From the NCBI RefSeq assembly GCF_035917275.1, contig NZ_CP108508.1, positions 5,022,001-5,086,000 on the forward strand: DNA of 64,000 bases. The letters are read 5' to 3'. A program made the translations under genes and the position numbers. Shown here piece by piece: positions 17,675-25,848 of this stretch. The stretch comes from Streptomyces sp. NBC_01237. Its GTDB lineage: Bacteria; Actinomycetota; Actinomycetes; Streptomycetales; Streptomycetaceae. Each line of letters opens with the position of its first letter. Within the stretch, counting starts at the first letter, position 1. The notes under the pieces were generated by a model. It did not search any database, was not told the DNA's origin, and saw nothing but the letters and a program-made list of their open reading frames with translations.

Positions 17675-17888
17675 GCGTTCGCGGCGCACTTCGCGCGCGG
17701 TGCTCGGTGCTCCCTCCGGCGCGGTGAGCCTCGCCCGGGTGCGGGGACCGTACCGCCGTTCTCGCCGCATCCTTGGGTACAGCCGCATGCTTGGGTACAG
17801 GGGGACGGGGTCGGACGGTGGGCGGGCGTGCTGAGGCGGCCGACTTCCGCCCGCTGACGGTGGTTTCGGTGCGCGAAGGGGGATCCGG

Positions 17889-19811
17889 ATGAGTACGACG
17901 ACAGAGGCGGCGGGCGAGCAGACGCCCGAGGCGAAAGCCGGGGCGACGACTGCCGCGAAGGACGGTGCGGCGGGCGGAAGAGCGGACGGTGCGGCGGGCG
18001 GAAGAGCGGGCGGTGCGGCGGGCGCAAAAGCGGAAGGCGTGGCGGACGTAGAAGCGGACGGTGCGGCGGACGGCCCCTCCGCACCCACCCCCCTGCGCCT
18101 CCTCCTGGGACGTGTCCGGCCGCACTGGCGGATGCTCCTGTGGGCCGGTCTGCTGTCGCTCGCCGGTTCCGGGGCGGGGCTGGCCATGCCGCTGATGGCG
18201 AAGTACGCCGTCGACGCCTTCGCCGAGGGCGGCTCACCCGCCGCCCCGCTCGTCGCCCTCACCGCCGTCGTCCTCGCCGGGGCCTGTCTGTCGGCGACCG
18301 GCCGCTACCTCATGGCCCGTACCGGAGAGGGCGTCGTCCTGCGGGCCCGTAACCAATTGGTGGGCCGCATACTCCGGTTGAAGGTCCCCGCCGTGGACCG
18401 TCTGACCCCCGGCGACCTCCAGTCCCGCGTCACCAGTGACACCACCCTGCTGCGCACCGTCCTGTCCAGCAGTGTGGTCGAGTCGGTCAACAGCGTCCTG
18501 ATGCTGCTGGGCACCCTCGCGTTCATGGCGTACATGGACGCGGTGCTCCTCGGCGTCACCCTGCTCGTCATCGTCGTCATCGGCGCCATGACCGCGCTCC
18601 TGATGCCCCGGATCCAGCGCGCCCAGCTCCGTGCCCAGGAGGCCGTCGGCGCGATGGGCGCTTCGCTCGACCGGGTGCTCCAGGCATTCCGTACGGTCAA
18701 GGCGAGCGGCGCCGAGGAACGCGAGAGCGCCCTCGTCGCCGACGCCGCGCGCCGCGCCCACGACCGGGGTGTGTCGGTGGCCCGCTGGTCCTCGGTCTCC
18801 GAGGTCACGATGATGATGGCGATCCAGCTGGCCTTCCTGGCGGTGCTGGGTGTCGGAGGGGCCCGCGTCGCGTCGGGATCGCTGGAGATCTCCTCGCTGA
18901 TCGCCTTCCTGCTCTACCTCTTCTATCTGATGGGCCCGATCGGCGGCCTTGTGGAGGGCTGGACAGGTCTCCAGAGCGGCCTCGCCGCCGTACGGCGTAT
19001 CGACGAGATCGAATCCCTGCCCGGCGAACCGGCGCCGTCCGCCACCACGCCGGACCCCCTGCCCCCCACGCCCCTCGGCGTCACCTTCCGGGACGTCGTC
19101 TTCGGTTACGGCGACGAGCGCGCCCCGGCCCACAACGGCGTCAGCTTCGACATCCCCACCGGCGGGCTCGTCGCGCTGGTCGGCCCTTCCGGAGCGGGCA
19201 AGTCCACTGTGTTCGGCCTGCTGGAACGGTTCTACGACCACGACGAGGGCACGATCACCGTCGGCGGCCGGGACATCCGGGACTGGCCGCTGGCCGAGCT
19301 GCGCGCCTCCCTCGCGTACGTGGAACAGGACTCCCCGGTCCTCGCCGGGACCCTCAGGGACAACCTCCTGTTCGCCGCCCCCCGTGCCACGGAGGACGAA
19401 CTGCGCGCGGCGGTCGAACGCACCCGGCTGGACGACCTCGTCGGCCGGCTGCCGGACGGGCTGGACACGGCGGTCGGTCACCGGGGCGTCACCCTCTCCG
19501 GTGGTGAACGCCAGCGGATCGCCATCGCCCGCGCACTGTTGCGCAAGCCGCGTCTGCTCCTGCTGGACGAGGTGACCTCGCAGTTGGACGCGGTCAACGA
19601 ACACCGGTTGCGCGACGTCATCCTCGAACTCGCCCAGGAGACCACGGTCCTCGTCATCGCCCACCGGCTGTCCACCGTGGTGCACGCGGACCGCATCGTG
19701 GTCCTTCAGGACGGACGTGTCCGTAGGGCGGGGACCCATGAGGAACTGGTGGAGTCCGACGACCTGTACCGCGAACTGGCCACCACCCAGCTCACGGCGG
19801 ACGCACGCTGA
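17889..19811 (+). CDS. ABC exporter, fused permease-ATPase
   Basis: A 640-aa half-transporter of the multidrug/lipid exporter type, working as a dimer in the membrane. After a low-complexity Ala/Gly/Asp tail (about 1-65, from short DNA repeats around 17965-18075) comes a six-helix membrane domain (about 75-370). The ATPase domain has Walker A GPSGAGKST (about 432), signature LSGGERQ (about 536) and Walker B LLLLDEVTS. The D-loop reads SQLD and the H-loop His is in IAHRLS. It is monocistronic after groEL. The substrate cannot be told. Confidence 0.9.
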   Translation: MSTTTEAAGEQTPEAKAGATTAAKDGAAGGRADGAAGGRAGGAAGAKAEGVADVEADGAADGPSAPTPLRLLLGRVRPHWRMLLWAGLLSLAGSGAGLAMPLMAKYAVDAFAEGGSPAAPLVALTAVVLAGACLSATGRYLMARTGEGVVLRARNQLVGRILRLKVPAVDRLTPGDLQSRVTSDTTLLRTVLSSSVVESVNSVLMLLGTLAFMAYMDAVLLGVTLLVIVVIGAMTALLMPRIQRAQLRAQEAVGAMGASLDRVLQAFRTVKASGAEERESALVADAARRAHDRGVSVARWSSVSEVTMMMAIQLAFLAVLGVGGARVASGSLEISSLIAFLLYLFYLMGPIGGLVEGWTGLQSGLAAVRRIDEIESLPGEPAPSATTPDPLPPTPLGVTFRDVVFGYGDERAPAHNGVSFDIPTGGLVALVGPSGAGKSTVFGLLERFYDHDEGTITVGGRDIRDWPLAELRASLAYVEQDSPVLAGTLRDNLLFAAPRATEDELRAAVERTRLDDLVGRLPDGLDTAVGHRGVTLSGGERQRIAIARALLRKPRLLLLDEVTSQLDAVNEHRLRDVILELAQETTVLVIAHRLSTVVHADRIVVLQDGRVRRAGTHEELVESDDLYRELATTQLTADAR

Positions 19812-19919
19812 CGGAGCACGGGCCGGGGGTGGAGCACGGGCCGGGGGGCGGAGCACGGGCCGGGGCTTCACTGGACAACAGCTCGACGGTCCGACGGCCA
19901 ACAGCTCGACGGTCCGGAC

Positions 19920-20462
19920 CTACGGCAGCGCCTCGCTGACGACATCGACCGCCATCATCCACATCGGCTGGCCGCCCGTGCCGAACGCGGCGGCCAGCGC
20001 GTAGCCGATCGCCGCGTCGAGCGGCTCGATCGCGGCCCCCGCCGCCTCCGCCCGCCACTCGGCGACGACCCGCCTGTCGCCGTCCGACGAGAAGTCACCG
20101 ATGCGCTTCCCGTCGCGGGTCAGCCGACTGCTGGGGATGGAGTCGGGCACCAGCCGGTAGGACGTACCCGCGTAGGTGACGTCGACCCGGTAGGAGCGGC
20201 GGCTGAGCCTGCCCTTGGCCGGCCTGATCGTCGCGTCGCGGCCGTCCACCGTGAGCGTGAGGTCATCGGGGACGCGGGTGCCGATGGCGATGTGGTCGTC
20301 GATCCCGGCTCCGGGTGCGCGGGTGAGGGTGACGCGGGGGATGTTCTCGCCGCTCACGACGAGCACCTCGCCGTGCTCGCCTGTGAGTTCGACGGATATC
20401 TCGCCGTAGTGGTCGTCCTCGGTCGCGGCGGGTGCGTCGGCGGTCTCGGCGGGGTCGGTCAT
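19920..20462 (-). CDS. Conserved hypothetical protein, beta-rich
   Basis: A 180-aa acidic soluble protein without signal peptide or membrane helix. I do not recognise the family. Alternating hydrophobic strands (SVELTGEHGEVLVVSG, YRVDVTYAGTSYRL) suggest a beta domain followed by a helical C-terminus with a hydrophobic tract (GYALAAAFG). It shares strand with the Uma2 gene 48 bp upstream. The 110-bp gap to the ABC exporter stop holds repeated GGAGCACGGGCCGGGG and ACAGCTCGACGGTCCG motifs. Confidence 0.7.
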   Translation of the reverse strand: MTDPAETADAPAATEDDHYGEISVELTGEHGEVLVVSGENIPRVTLTRAPGAGIDDHIAIGTRVPDDLTLTVDGRDATIRPAKGRLSRRSYRVDVTYAGTSYRLVPDSIPSSRLTRDGKRIGDFSSDGDRRVVAEWRAEAAGAAIEPLDAAIGYALAAAFGTGGQPMWMMAVDVVSEALP

Positions 20463-20510
20463 CGGGTCCTTTGATCCGTCGGCGGTACGGTGCTGCCCCG
20501 GTGGGCGGGT

Positions 20511-21089
20511 TCAGCGGGCGTAGTCCTTGAGCTCTTCGGTGTCCAGGGTGACATCGACGGGTGCGGGGAGGGTGACGGTGTCGCCGTATCCGTACGTGGT
20601 CTGCTGCCGGTAGCGGCCCTTCTCCGGCTCGCTGTGGACGACGAGGGTGTCGTTGTCCCGGTCGATGAGGAGATGGACGGGTATGTCGGCGGCCGCGTAT
20701 GTGTCGCGCTTCTCGGTGCGGTCGCGGCGGTCGGTGTCGTAGCCGTACGAGGTGACCTCGACGGTCATCAGGACACCATCGGAACTTGACCACTCACCGT
20801 CGCCCGCGAAGCGCCGGGCACGCGCCAAAGTCCCATCGGGGCGAGCCCGGCCGTTGCGGTACTCCTCCACCCGCAGCCCACGTTCCCGGTACAGCCGCAG
20901 GTCCGGTCGGTGGTGCACGCACTGCACGGCCACCCACATGATGATCTCGTCGTGGTCACCGTCGGGCGCGGGCTTGACCTCCAGCCTTCCATTGATGAAT
21001 TCGAGCGTCACGGTTTCCGGGGCCGTGCGGGCGAGCTGCTCGAACTCCTCGACGGACATCTGGGCGTGATCGGCTGTGCTGGGGGTCAT
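20511..21089 (-). CDS. Uma2-family PD-(D/E)XK-like protein
   Basis: A 192-aa member of the Uma2 (DUF820) family, a restriction-endonuclease-like fold very common in Streptomyces with no settled role. The core shows FINGRLEVKPAPDGDH, a strand with Asp/Glu (MTVEVTSYGYDTDRRDRTEK) and YAAADIPVHLLIDRD. ATG 21089 has a strong GGAGGGGAGGAGG upstream. An alternative ATG at 21149 overlaps the preceding stop (ATGA) and has AAAGGA, so the true start is uncertain. Confidence 0.82.
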   Translation of the reverse strand: MTPSTADHAQMSVEEFEQLARTAPETVTLEFINGRLEVKPAPDGDHDEIIMWVAVQCVHHRPDLRLYRERGLRVEEYRNGRARPDGTLARARRFAGDGEWSSSDGVLMTVEVTSYGYDTDRRDRTEKRDTYAAADIPVHLLIDRDNDTLVVHSEPEKGRYRQQTTYGYGDTVTLPAPVDVTLDTEELKDYAR

Positions 21090-21145
21090 GGCGTCGCCTC
21101 CTCCCCTCCACCGTGCCCCGCTTCTGCCGCGGATGAGCTGCACGG

Positions 21146-22042
21146 TCATCGGTATGTCCTTTCCGATCGGGGGACCACCGCCGCGCGCACCTCGCTCATG
21201 CGGTCGCGGACACCTGGCGCCTGTACGGCCCCGGGCGGGCCGAAGTCGTTGTCGGGTACGGCGCCGCGGCAGGGTTTGCAGCGGCCGCCGAGGAGGGTTT
21301 CGGGGGTGCCGGGGCGACGGCACTCGCCGCATTCGAGACTCCGCAGGACCGTGCGGTGGACCGGGGCGATCCGCTCGGGCGGCATCTTGTCGGTGAGGCG
21401 GCGGCGGACCAGGGACGCGGCGTGGTGGACGGGGCTGGGGAGGCCGGAGGTGAGGGCGTGCAGCAGTTCCGCCTCGGTGGCGCCCCGCTCGAACCACTCG
21501 CTGACCTGCGGTTCCAGGTTCACGCAGTCGGCGGCGGACAGGGACAGCGCGGGTACCGTGCGCCCCAGCGCCGCCAGCAGGATGAACGCCTTTGAGCGGG
21601 TCGGCCGTTGCTGCTCCTGCGGTACGTCGCCCCGTGTGAACGCCGCCCACCAGTCGTCGTCGCGTGCGGTACGGGAGAAGAACGACCGGGTCACCCACAA
21701 CAGGACGTCCTCGGTGGCGACGCACTCGCTGCCCCGGCGCAGGTGCCCCGCGTCCTGGAGCCGGTTGAGCGAGGTGCGCATCGCGCACTGTCCGTACGGG
21801 AGCACCTTGGCCAGCGTCTTCACGGAGATGTCGGAGCCGTCCGGCAGCCGGTCGATGTAGGCGGCGATGGCGGCGTCACGGGGGAGCAGGTGTGCGAAGT
21901 CCCGATCGGTACGGGGACGTTGGTACGGGGCCGAGCGCTTGCCGTAGCCCGGATTCGCCATCGGGTGGGGCGCGGCGGGCGATGCGACGGGCGGGGTTAC
22001 GTGCGGCGGGGCAGGGGCAGCACTAAGCTGTTCGGTAACCAT
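21146..22042 (-). CDS. Unrecognised helix-turn-helix-like protein with Cys4 motif
   Basis: A 298-aa soluble protein. A winged-helix-like part (about 65-130; YIDRLPDGSDISVKTLAKVLPYGQCAMRTSLNRLQDAGHL) resembles MarR-type DNA-binding domains. The C-terminal region carries CGECRRPG...GGRCKPC, four cysteines that could bind zinc. An N-terminal Pro/Ala-rich tail precedes the domain. ATG 22042 is chosen because upstream codons are unlike coding sequence. It heads a possible two-gene unit with the Uma2 gene. Function unknown; a transcriptional regulator is likeliest. Confidence 0.7.
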   Translation of the reverse strand: MVTEQLSAAPAPPHVTPPVASPAAPHPMANPGYGKRSAPYQRPRTDRDFAHLLPRDAAIAAYIDRLPDGSDISVKTLAKVLPYGQCAMRTSLNRLQDAGHLRRGSECVATEDVLLWVTRSFFSRTARDDDWWAAFTRGDVPQEQQRPTRSKAFILLAALGRTVPALSLSAADCVNLEPQVSEWFERGATEAELLHALTSGLPSPVHHAASLVRRRLTDKMPPERIAPVHRTVLRSLECGECRRPGTPETLLGGRCKPCRGAVPDNDFGPPGAVQAPGVRDRMSEVRAAVVPRSERTYR

Positions 22043-22307
22043 GGATCGACGCCTTTTCGATCTAGTGGGCCAGACCCTCGTTCGGTGTTCGTTGCACCGG
22101 CGGGGGTCGTCCATTTTCCGTTGTCTGTGACGCACGCTAGAGCGTGACAACCGTCCGTGGCAAACCGGTCACAAATGGTCAACTTCGCAGGCAGGGTGGG
22201 TGGGTGGGACAACTGACCCATCCACCCCATCACTGTGAAGAGCGCTCGGATCTCGCTGCTTGAGCTTCGGGAGGCCGCGCGGCGGATCCACCCGAGGGCC
22301 GAGACCG

Positions 22308-22595
22308 TCAGGCGCGCTTGAGGTCGCCGAGGAAGGGCTCCCAGGCACCGGCCCCGAACAGGATCGCCGGGCCGTCGGCCCTCTTGGAGTCGCGTACGGG
22401 GACGAAGCGGGTGGGGGCGTCGGGGCCGTCGCCCGCGTTCTCGCCGCGGCTCACGTTCTCGCCGTCGCCGTGCGGGGACGGCCGCCAGACACCGACTTCG
22501 AGGCAGTTCCCACCGCTTGCCCCGCAGTACGAGGACTTGTGCCAGGTCGCCGTGGACAGATCGTGGTCGGAGCTGCTGGGTCTCATCGTCGTCAT
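22308..22595 (-). CDS. DUF397 protein
   Basis: A 95-aa DUF397 protein, recognised by WHKSSYCGASGGNCLEV at the N-terminus and VPVRDSK followed by a FLGDLK-type end. In streptomycetes DUF397 genes usually sit next to an XRE-type HTH regulator with which they form toxin-antitoxin-like or developmental pairs. No XRE gene is adjacent here; the nearest regulator-like gene (21146-22042) is of another type. An unusually long middle (GDGENVSRGENAGDG) is inserted between the two conserved blocks. Confidence 0.85.
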   Translation of the reverse strand: MTTMRPSSSDHDLSTATWHKSSYCGASGGNCLEVGVWRPSPHGDGENVSRGENAGDGPDAPTRFVPVRDSKRADGPAILFGAGAWEPFLGDLKRA

Positions 22596-22819
22596 CCTTT
22601 GCCGCCGGCGCGATCAGGGCCAGGACGCGGCCGCCGGGATCGTGTCGGCCACCCTTGGATCGTAGGCCAGTTCGTACGACATTCCCCGGGTGATGGCGGG
22701 CCTTATGGCAACTGGCTGTGACACATGCGCGTTTGCCGGAACTGCGCCTCTTCCGGGGCAGCTGCGCGTTGGACACGCTGGGTAGGCATTTCCCTCACTC
22801 AGCGTGGAAGGTGTGCAGC

Positions 22820-23062
22820 ATGGAAGCGACAGAGCGGCGCAAAGCGGCGGCGGAGAGAGTGCGGATGGCGGAGGACGTGGTGGCGCGGCTGAAGGACGGT
22901 CTCGGCGGGGTCGGTGTCACATTGCCGTCGCTGCGGATCGATCCGGTGTCGTGCGCCGGGAACGAACCGGCGCCACTGGTCGACCTGGGCCGGTGCAACC
23001 TCGACACCGCGCTGCGGCTGTGCCAGGTGCTGGCGGACAAGGAGAGCGGTCATGACGGGTGA
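22820..23062 (+). CDS. Small hypothetical protein
   Basis: An 80-aa protein with a charged helical first half (RRKAAAERVRMAEDVVARLKDGL) and a second half ending NLDTALRLCQVLADK. I do not recognise it. GGAAGG at 22806-22811 supports ATG 22820, and its last 11 bases overlap the next gene, indicating an operon. It diverges from the DUF397 gene across about 220 bp. Confidence 0.7.
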   Translation: MEATERRKAAAERVRMAEDVVARLKDGLGGVGVTLPSLRIDPVSCAGNEPAPLVDLGRCNLDTALRLCQVLADKESGHDG

Positions 23063-23288
23063 GGGACTTGACGCGGGTATGCCCGAGCCGGGGTCGTACG
23101 CGGTGGATGTCCGGGACGGGCGGGTCGGACGGGTGATGGGCCGGGTCGGGCCGTACGTACAACTGCGGCCGCCGGGAGGCGGACCGGAGTGGGACTGTCC
23201 GCCGGAGGCCGTCGAACCGGCCCCGCCGGGCGCGGTCCTGCGGGCCCGGGTGACCGAGATCAACCGGGAGGGGCAGCTGCCGCGTTGA
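23052..23288 (+). CDS. Small hypothetical protein, PRC/SH3-like strands
   Basis: A 78-aa protein starting at ATG 23052 inside the 3' end of the preceding gene, with GGAGAG just upstream. Short beta strands (YAVDVRDGRVGRVMGRVGPYVQLRPP) look like a small barrel, and WDCPPEAV is a notable motif. Such proteins occur widely in Streptomyces near DUF397 and regulator genes. Function unknown. Confidence 0.68.
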   Translation: MTGEGLDAGMPEPGSYAVDVRDGRVGRVMGRVGPYVQLRPPGGGPEWDCPPEAVEPAPPGAVLRARVTEINREGQLPR

Positions 23289-23329
23289 GGACGGACCGGC
23301 GGTGGCGCGGTGGTCGTTAGGCTGCTGAG

Positions 23330-23941
23330 GTGATGACCGGTGCGGGACAGCGGGCGGGTGCGCGGGCAGCGCGCCGCCTGGCGGAGATCGGCGACTGCGT
23401 GATGCGGCCGGGGCTGAGTGAAGGGGAGTTCGGCCGCATCGAGGCGGAGTACGGAATCGAGTTCGCCGACGACCACCGCGCCTTCCTCGCCGCCGGTCTG
23501 CCCGTCGGGTCCGTGTCCCCTCCGGAGGAGGGCGCGTCCCGGCGTCAGCCCTGGGTGGACTGGCGGGACGGTGATCCCGCGGAGATCCGACGGCGGCTGT
23601 CATGGCCGGTCGAGGGGCTGCTGTTCTCGGTCGAGCACGGGTGGTGGCACGGGGAGGCGTGGGGGCCCCGGCCGTCGGACACGGATCTGGCCGTGATCGT
23701 CGCGCGGGACGAACTGGCTTCGGTGCCGCAGCTGATTCCGGTGTACTCGCACCGGTACCTTCCGCCGGGCCGGGGGACGTTCGGGCACCCCGTCCTGTCG
23801 GTGCACGGCGCGGACACCATTTGCTACGGGCGTGACCTGCGGGACTACGTGGACCGTGAGTTCGTGGGGTGGGAGGCGGCGGAGGGCGACGCCTCGGACG
23901 TACCGCCGAGCGTGCGCTTCTGGTCGGACCTGGTCAGCTGA
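23330..23941 (+). CDS. SUKH/SMI1-KNR4-like protein
   Basis: A 203-aa soluble protein resembling the SUKH superfamily, many of which are immunity proteins against nuclease toxins. Features are an N-terminal helix with GLSEGEFGRIEAEYGIEFADDHRAFL, a Trp-rich centre (WPVEGLLFSVEHGWWHGEAWG) and LIPVYSHRYLP near the C-terminus. No toxin gene lies beside it, so it may be an orphan. The start is GTG 23330 or ATG 23333, with GAGG very close, so it may be leaderless. Confidence 0.7.
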   Translation: MMTGAGQRAGARAARRLAEIGDCVMRPGLSEGEFGRIEAEYGIEFADDHRAFLAAGLPVGSVSPPEEGASRRQPWVDWRDGDPAEIRRRLSWPVEGLLFSVEHGWWHGEAWGPRPSDTDLAVIVARDELASVPQLIPVYSHRYLPPGRGTFGHPVLSVHGADTICYGRDLRDYVDREFVGWEAAEGDASDVPPSVRFWSDLVS

Positions 23942-24135
23942 CGGGGCGATCGGCGAGGGGGCCGGCGGGCGGGGGCGGAGCGGGGTCGATGCGCGGGGAG
24001 CCGGCAAGCCGGACGTGACGACGTGCCGCGAGCCGATGTGCGGGGCGCGGTCGATGTGCGGGGAGCCGACATGCCGGACGGCGGGGCCGGCCCTTCTTCA
24101 GGGTCGGGCCCGCCGCCTCCGGGTGGCGCGAGGGA

Positions 24136-24489
24136 TCACATGATGCGGAAGGCGCCGTAGTAGCCGCCGACCTGCGCGTGATAGCCGGGGTCACCCGTGT
24201 GCTTGTGCCGGTCGAACTCCGGTGAGTCCTTGACCTGGTCCTTGGTCAGCTCCACGAAGACCTTCCGGTCCTCCGTGTCTATGCGCGTGACCGTTCCCGC
24301 GGGCAACAGGACTTCCTTGCCGAAGATCCATATCCCGGTGTCGACCACGAGACTTGCCGAGCCGACATCGTCCGAGTGCTTGTCGACCTTGCCGATGCTG
24401 CCGTCGGTCGCCTCGACCGTATATCCGGTCAGATCCGCTCCGGCGGTGTGACCGCTCGAAGGCCGGTAACCCCACAGGTTGTCGCTCAT
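24136..24489 (-). CDS. PRC-barrel domain protein
   Basis: A 117-aa protein with a PRC-barrel-like fold: GYTVEATDGSIGKVDKHSDDVGSASLVVDTG then LLPAGTVTRID. PRC barrels bind RNA or act in photosynthetic and stress proteins; in Streptomyces these small versions are common and mostly unstudied. AAAGGAG is 7 bp before ATG 24489. The C-terminal tail (HKHTGDPGYHAQVGGYYG) is His/Gly/Tyr-rich. Confidence 0.8.
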   Translation of the reverse strand: MSDNLWGYRPSSGHTAGADLTGYTVEATDGSIGKVDKHSDDVGSASLVVDTGIWIFGKEVLLPAGTVTRIDTEDRKVFVELTKDQVKDSPEFDRHKHTGDPGYHAQVGGYYGAFRIM

Positions 24490-24725
24490 GAAAAGGCTCC
24501 TTTCCAGACGGTCCAATTCGGCGTGAGGGCCCCCACCGAAATGGTGGTGAGCGGCTCTCGGTTTATCGGGTGCCCGGGTCTGCGGATCTCATGCGTGATT
24601 TCTTCCGTTCGTATGTCCAGGGGGCGCGGGAACGCGAGTGGGCCCGGACGGAGATCCGTCCGGGCCCACTCGTCATCTGTACTGACGTCTGCACTGAGGA
24701 GACTGTCCGTGCAGGTCAGGCGCGG

Positions 24726-24896
24726 CTACCAGCGGTACCACCGGCCGCGCCCGCCGCCGCTCGCGGTCGGACGGACGAAGAATCCTATCAGCCAGATCGC
24801 CAGCACGATTATGGCGATCCACCACAGTGCCTTGAGTGCGAAACCGGCACCGAAAAGGATCAGGGCGAGCAGAAGAACGAGTATCAGGGGAACCAT
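24726..24896 (-). CDS. Small hydrophobic membrane protein
   Basis: A 56-aa protein that is almost entirely two membrane segments (MVPLILVLLLALILFGAGF and WWIAIIVLAIWLIGFF) followed by an Arg/Gly/Trp tail. GGAGG is 9 bp before ATG 24896. It resembles small hydrophobic proteins often induced by osmotic stress in actinomycetes, which is inference. The flanking 240 bp on each side hold no other gene I can support. Confidence 0.75.
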   Translation of the reverse strand: MVPLILVLLLALILFGAGFALKALWWIAIIVLAIWLIGFFVRPTASGGGRGRWYRW

Positions 24897-25140
24897 ATGT
24901 ATCAACCTCCGATGCATCTGGTGCCCGTGAACGAAATCCCTACACACCCTGGGCGAAATAATTTTCCCGGGCATCGTCGTGATTACCGCGTGAGGGGATG
25001 CGGGCGGTGGCGCGTGCGCCTTGCGGGACGGCGCCTCTCGCCGGTCGCCACCCGTTCGTGGGACGCTGGTGGGAACGACGACTGCCGTGAGATCTTCGAT
25101 CTACTCTCCCCCCGTAAGGCCACGGAAGAAGGGACCCGCG

Positions 25141-25758
25141 ATGACCGCAGCGTTGGTCGAGAACGACCAGGCATCCGAAGGGCGCGCGTGGGACTACCTG
25201 TTGCAGACATGGCGTGAACTGGACGTGCCCGAGGGATGGCGCGCCGAGATCGACGAGGGGCAGATCGTCTTGGTACCACCGCCACATGCACACCACAACG
25301 GCATCGCCGAGGCGGTGCAGCGTTGTCTGTACCGGGGGATTCCGGAAGAACTGGGCATCTACCAGACTCTCGGCGTCCACGTCGCCCCGCTCGACAAGTT
25401 GTATGTGCCGGATCTCGTGGTCATGCCGACCGAGCTGATCGCGGCGGCCGACCCGGAGACCAGCGACCCGCTCGATGCGTCGGAAGCCCTGCTCATCGTG
25501 GAGATCACCTCCAAGGGGAACGCGCGGGAGGACCGGACGAAGAAGTACCGCGCCTACGCGCGCGCCGGTGTCCCGATGTACCTGCTGATCGACAGGTTCG
25601 ACATGCGGGGCCCGATGACCACGCTGTTCACCGAGCCGAACGAGGACGGTACGTACAAGCGGTCCGACCCGGTGCCGTTCGGAAAGACTCTCGTGCTCCC
25701 CGCGCCCTTCGCTGTGTCGCTGCCGACCTCGGAGTTCCCGGGCCCCGTGGCTCCGTAA
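25141..25758 (+). CDS. Uma2-family PD-(D/E)XK-like protein
   Basis: A second Uma2 protein, 205 aa. It is clearer than the first: PDLVVMPTEL, ALLIVEITSKGNAREDRTKKYRAYARAGVPMYLLID and VLPAPF are hallmark segments, with Asp, Glu and Lys positions of the nuclease core present. ATG 25141 follows GAAGGGA. It converges with the PTS gene across a long shared hairpin. It differs considerably from the copy at 20511, so this is not a recent duplication. Confidence 0.85.
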   Translation: MTAALVENDQASEGRAWDYLLQTWRELDVPEGWRAEIDEGQIVLVPPPHAHHNGIAEAVQRCLYRGIPEELGIYQTLGVHVAPLDKLYVPDLVVMPTELIAAADPETSDPLDASEALLIVEITSKGNAREDRTKKYRAYARAGVPMYLLIDRFDMRGPMTTLFTEPNEDGTYKRSDPVPFGKTLVLPAPFAVSLPTSEFPGPVAP

Positions 25759-25775
25759 CCGCACGGCGCCACCGA

Positions 25776-25830
25776 CGGCTACGGCACCGGGTCATGTGCA
25801 GCGCTGCCACATGACCCGGTGCCGTAGCCG
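25776..25830. terminator. Bidirectional terminator, 23-bp arms
   Basis: Perfect 23-bp inverted repeat beginning CGGCTACGGCACCGGG around a 9-nt loop, between the converging Uma2 and PTS genes (17 bp and 18 bp from their stops). Confidence 0.92.
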
Positions 25831-25848
25831 TTGCCGTACGAAGGGCGG

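Noticed and set aside
24490..25000. Stress sigma-factor (GTTT-N14-GGGTAT) promoters before the PRC-barrel and small hydrophobic genes
   Set aside because: I looked on the correct strand and found no convincing spacing or hexamer pair.
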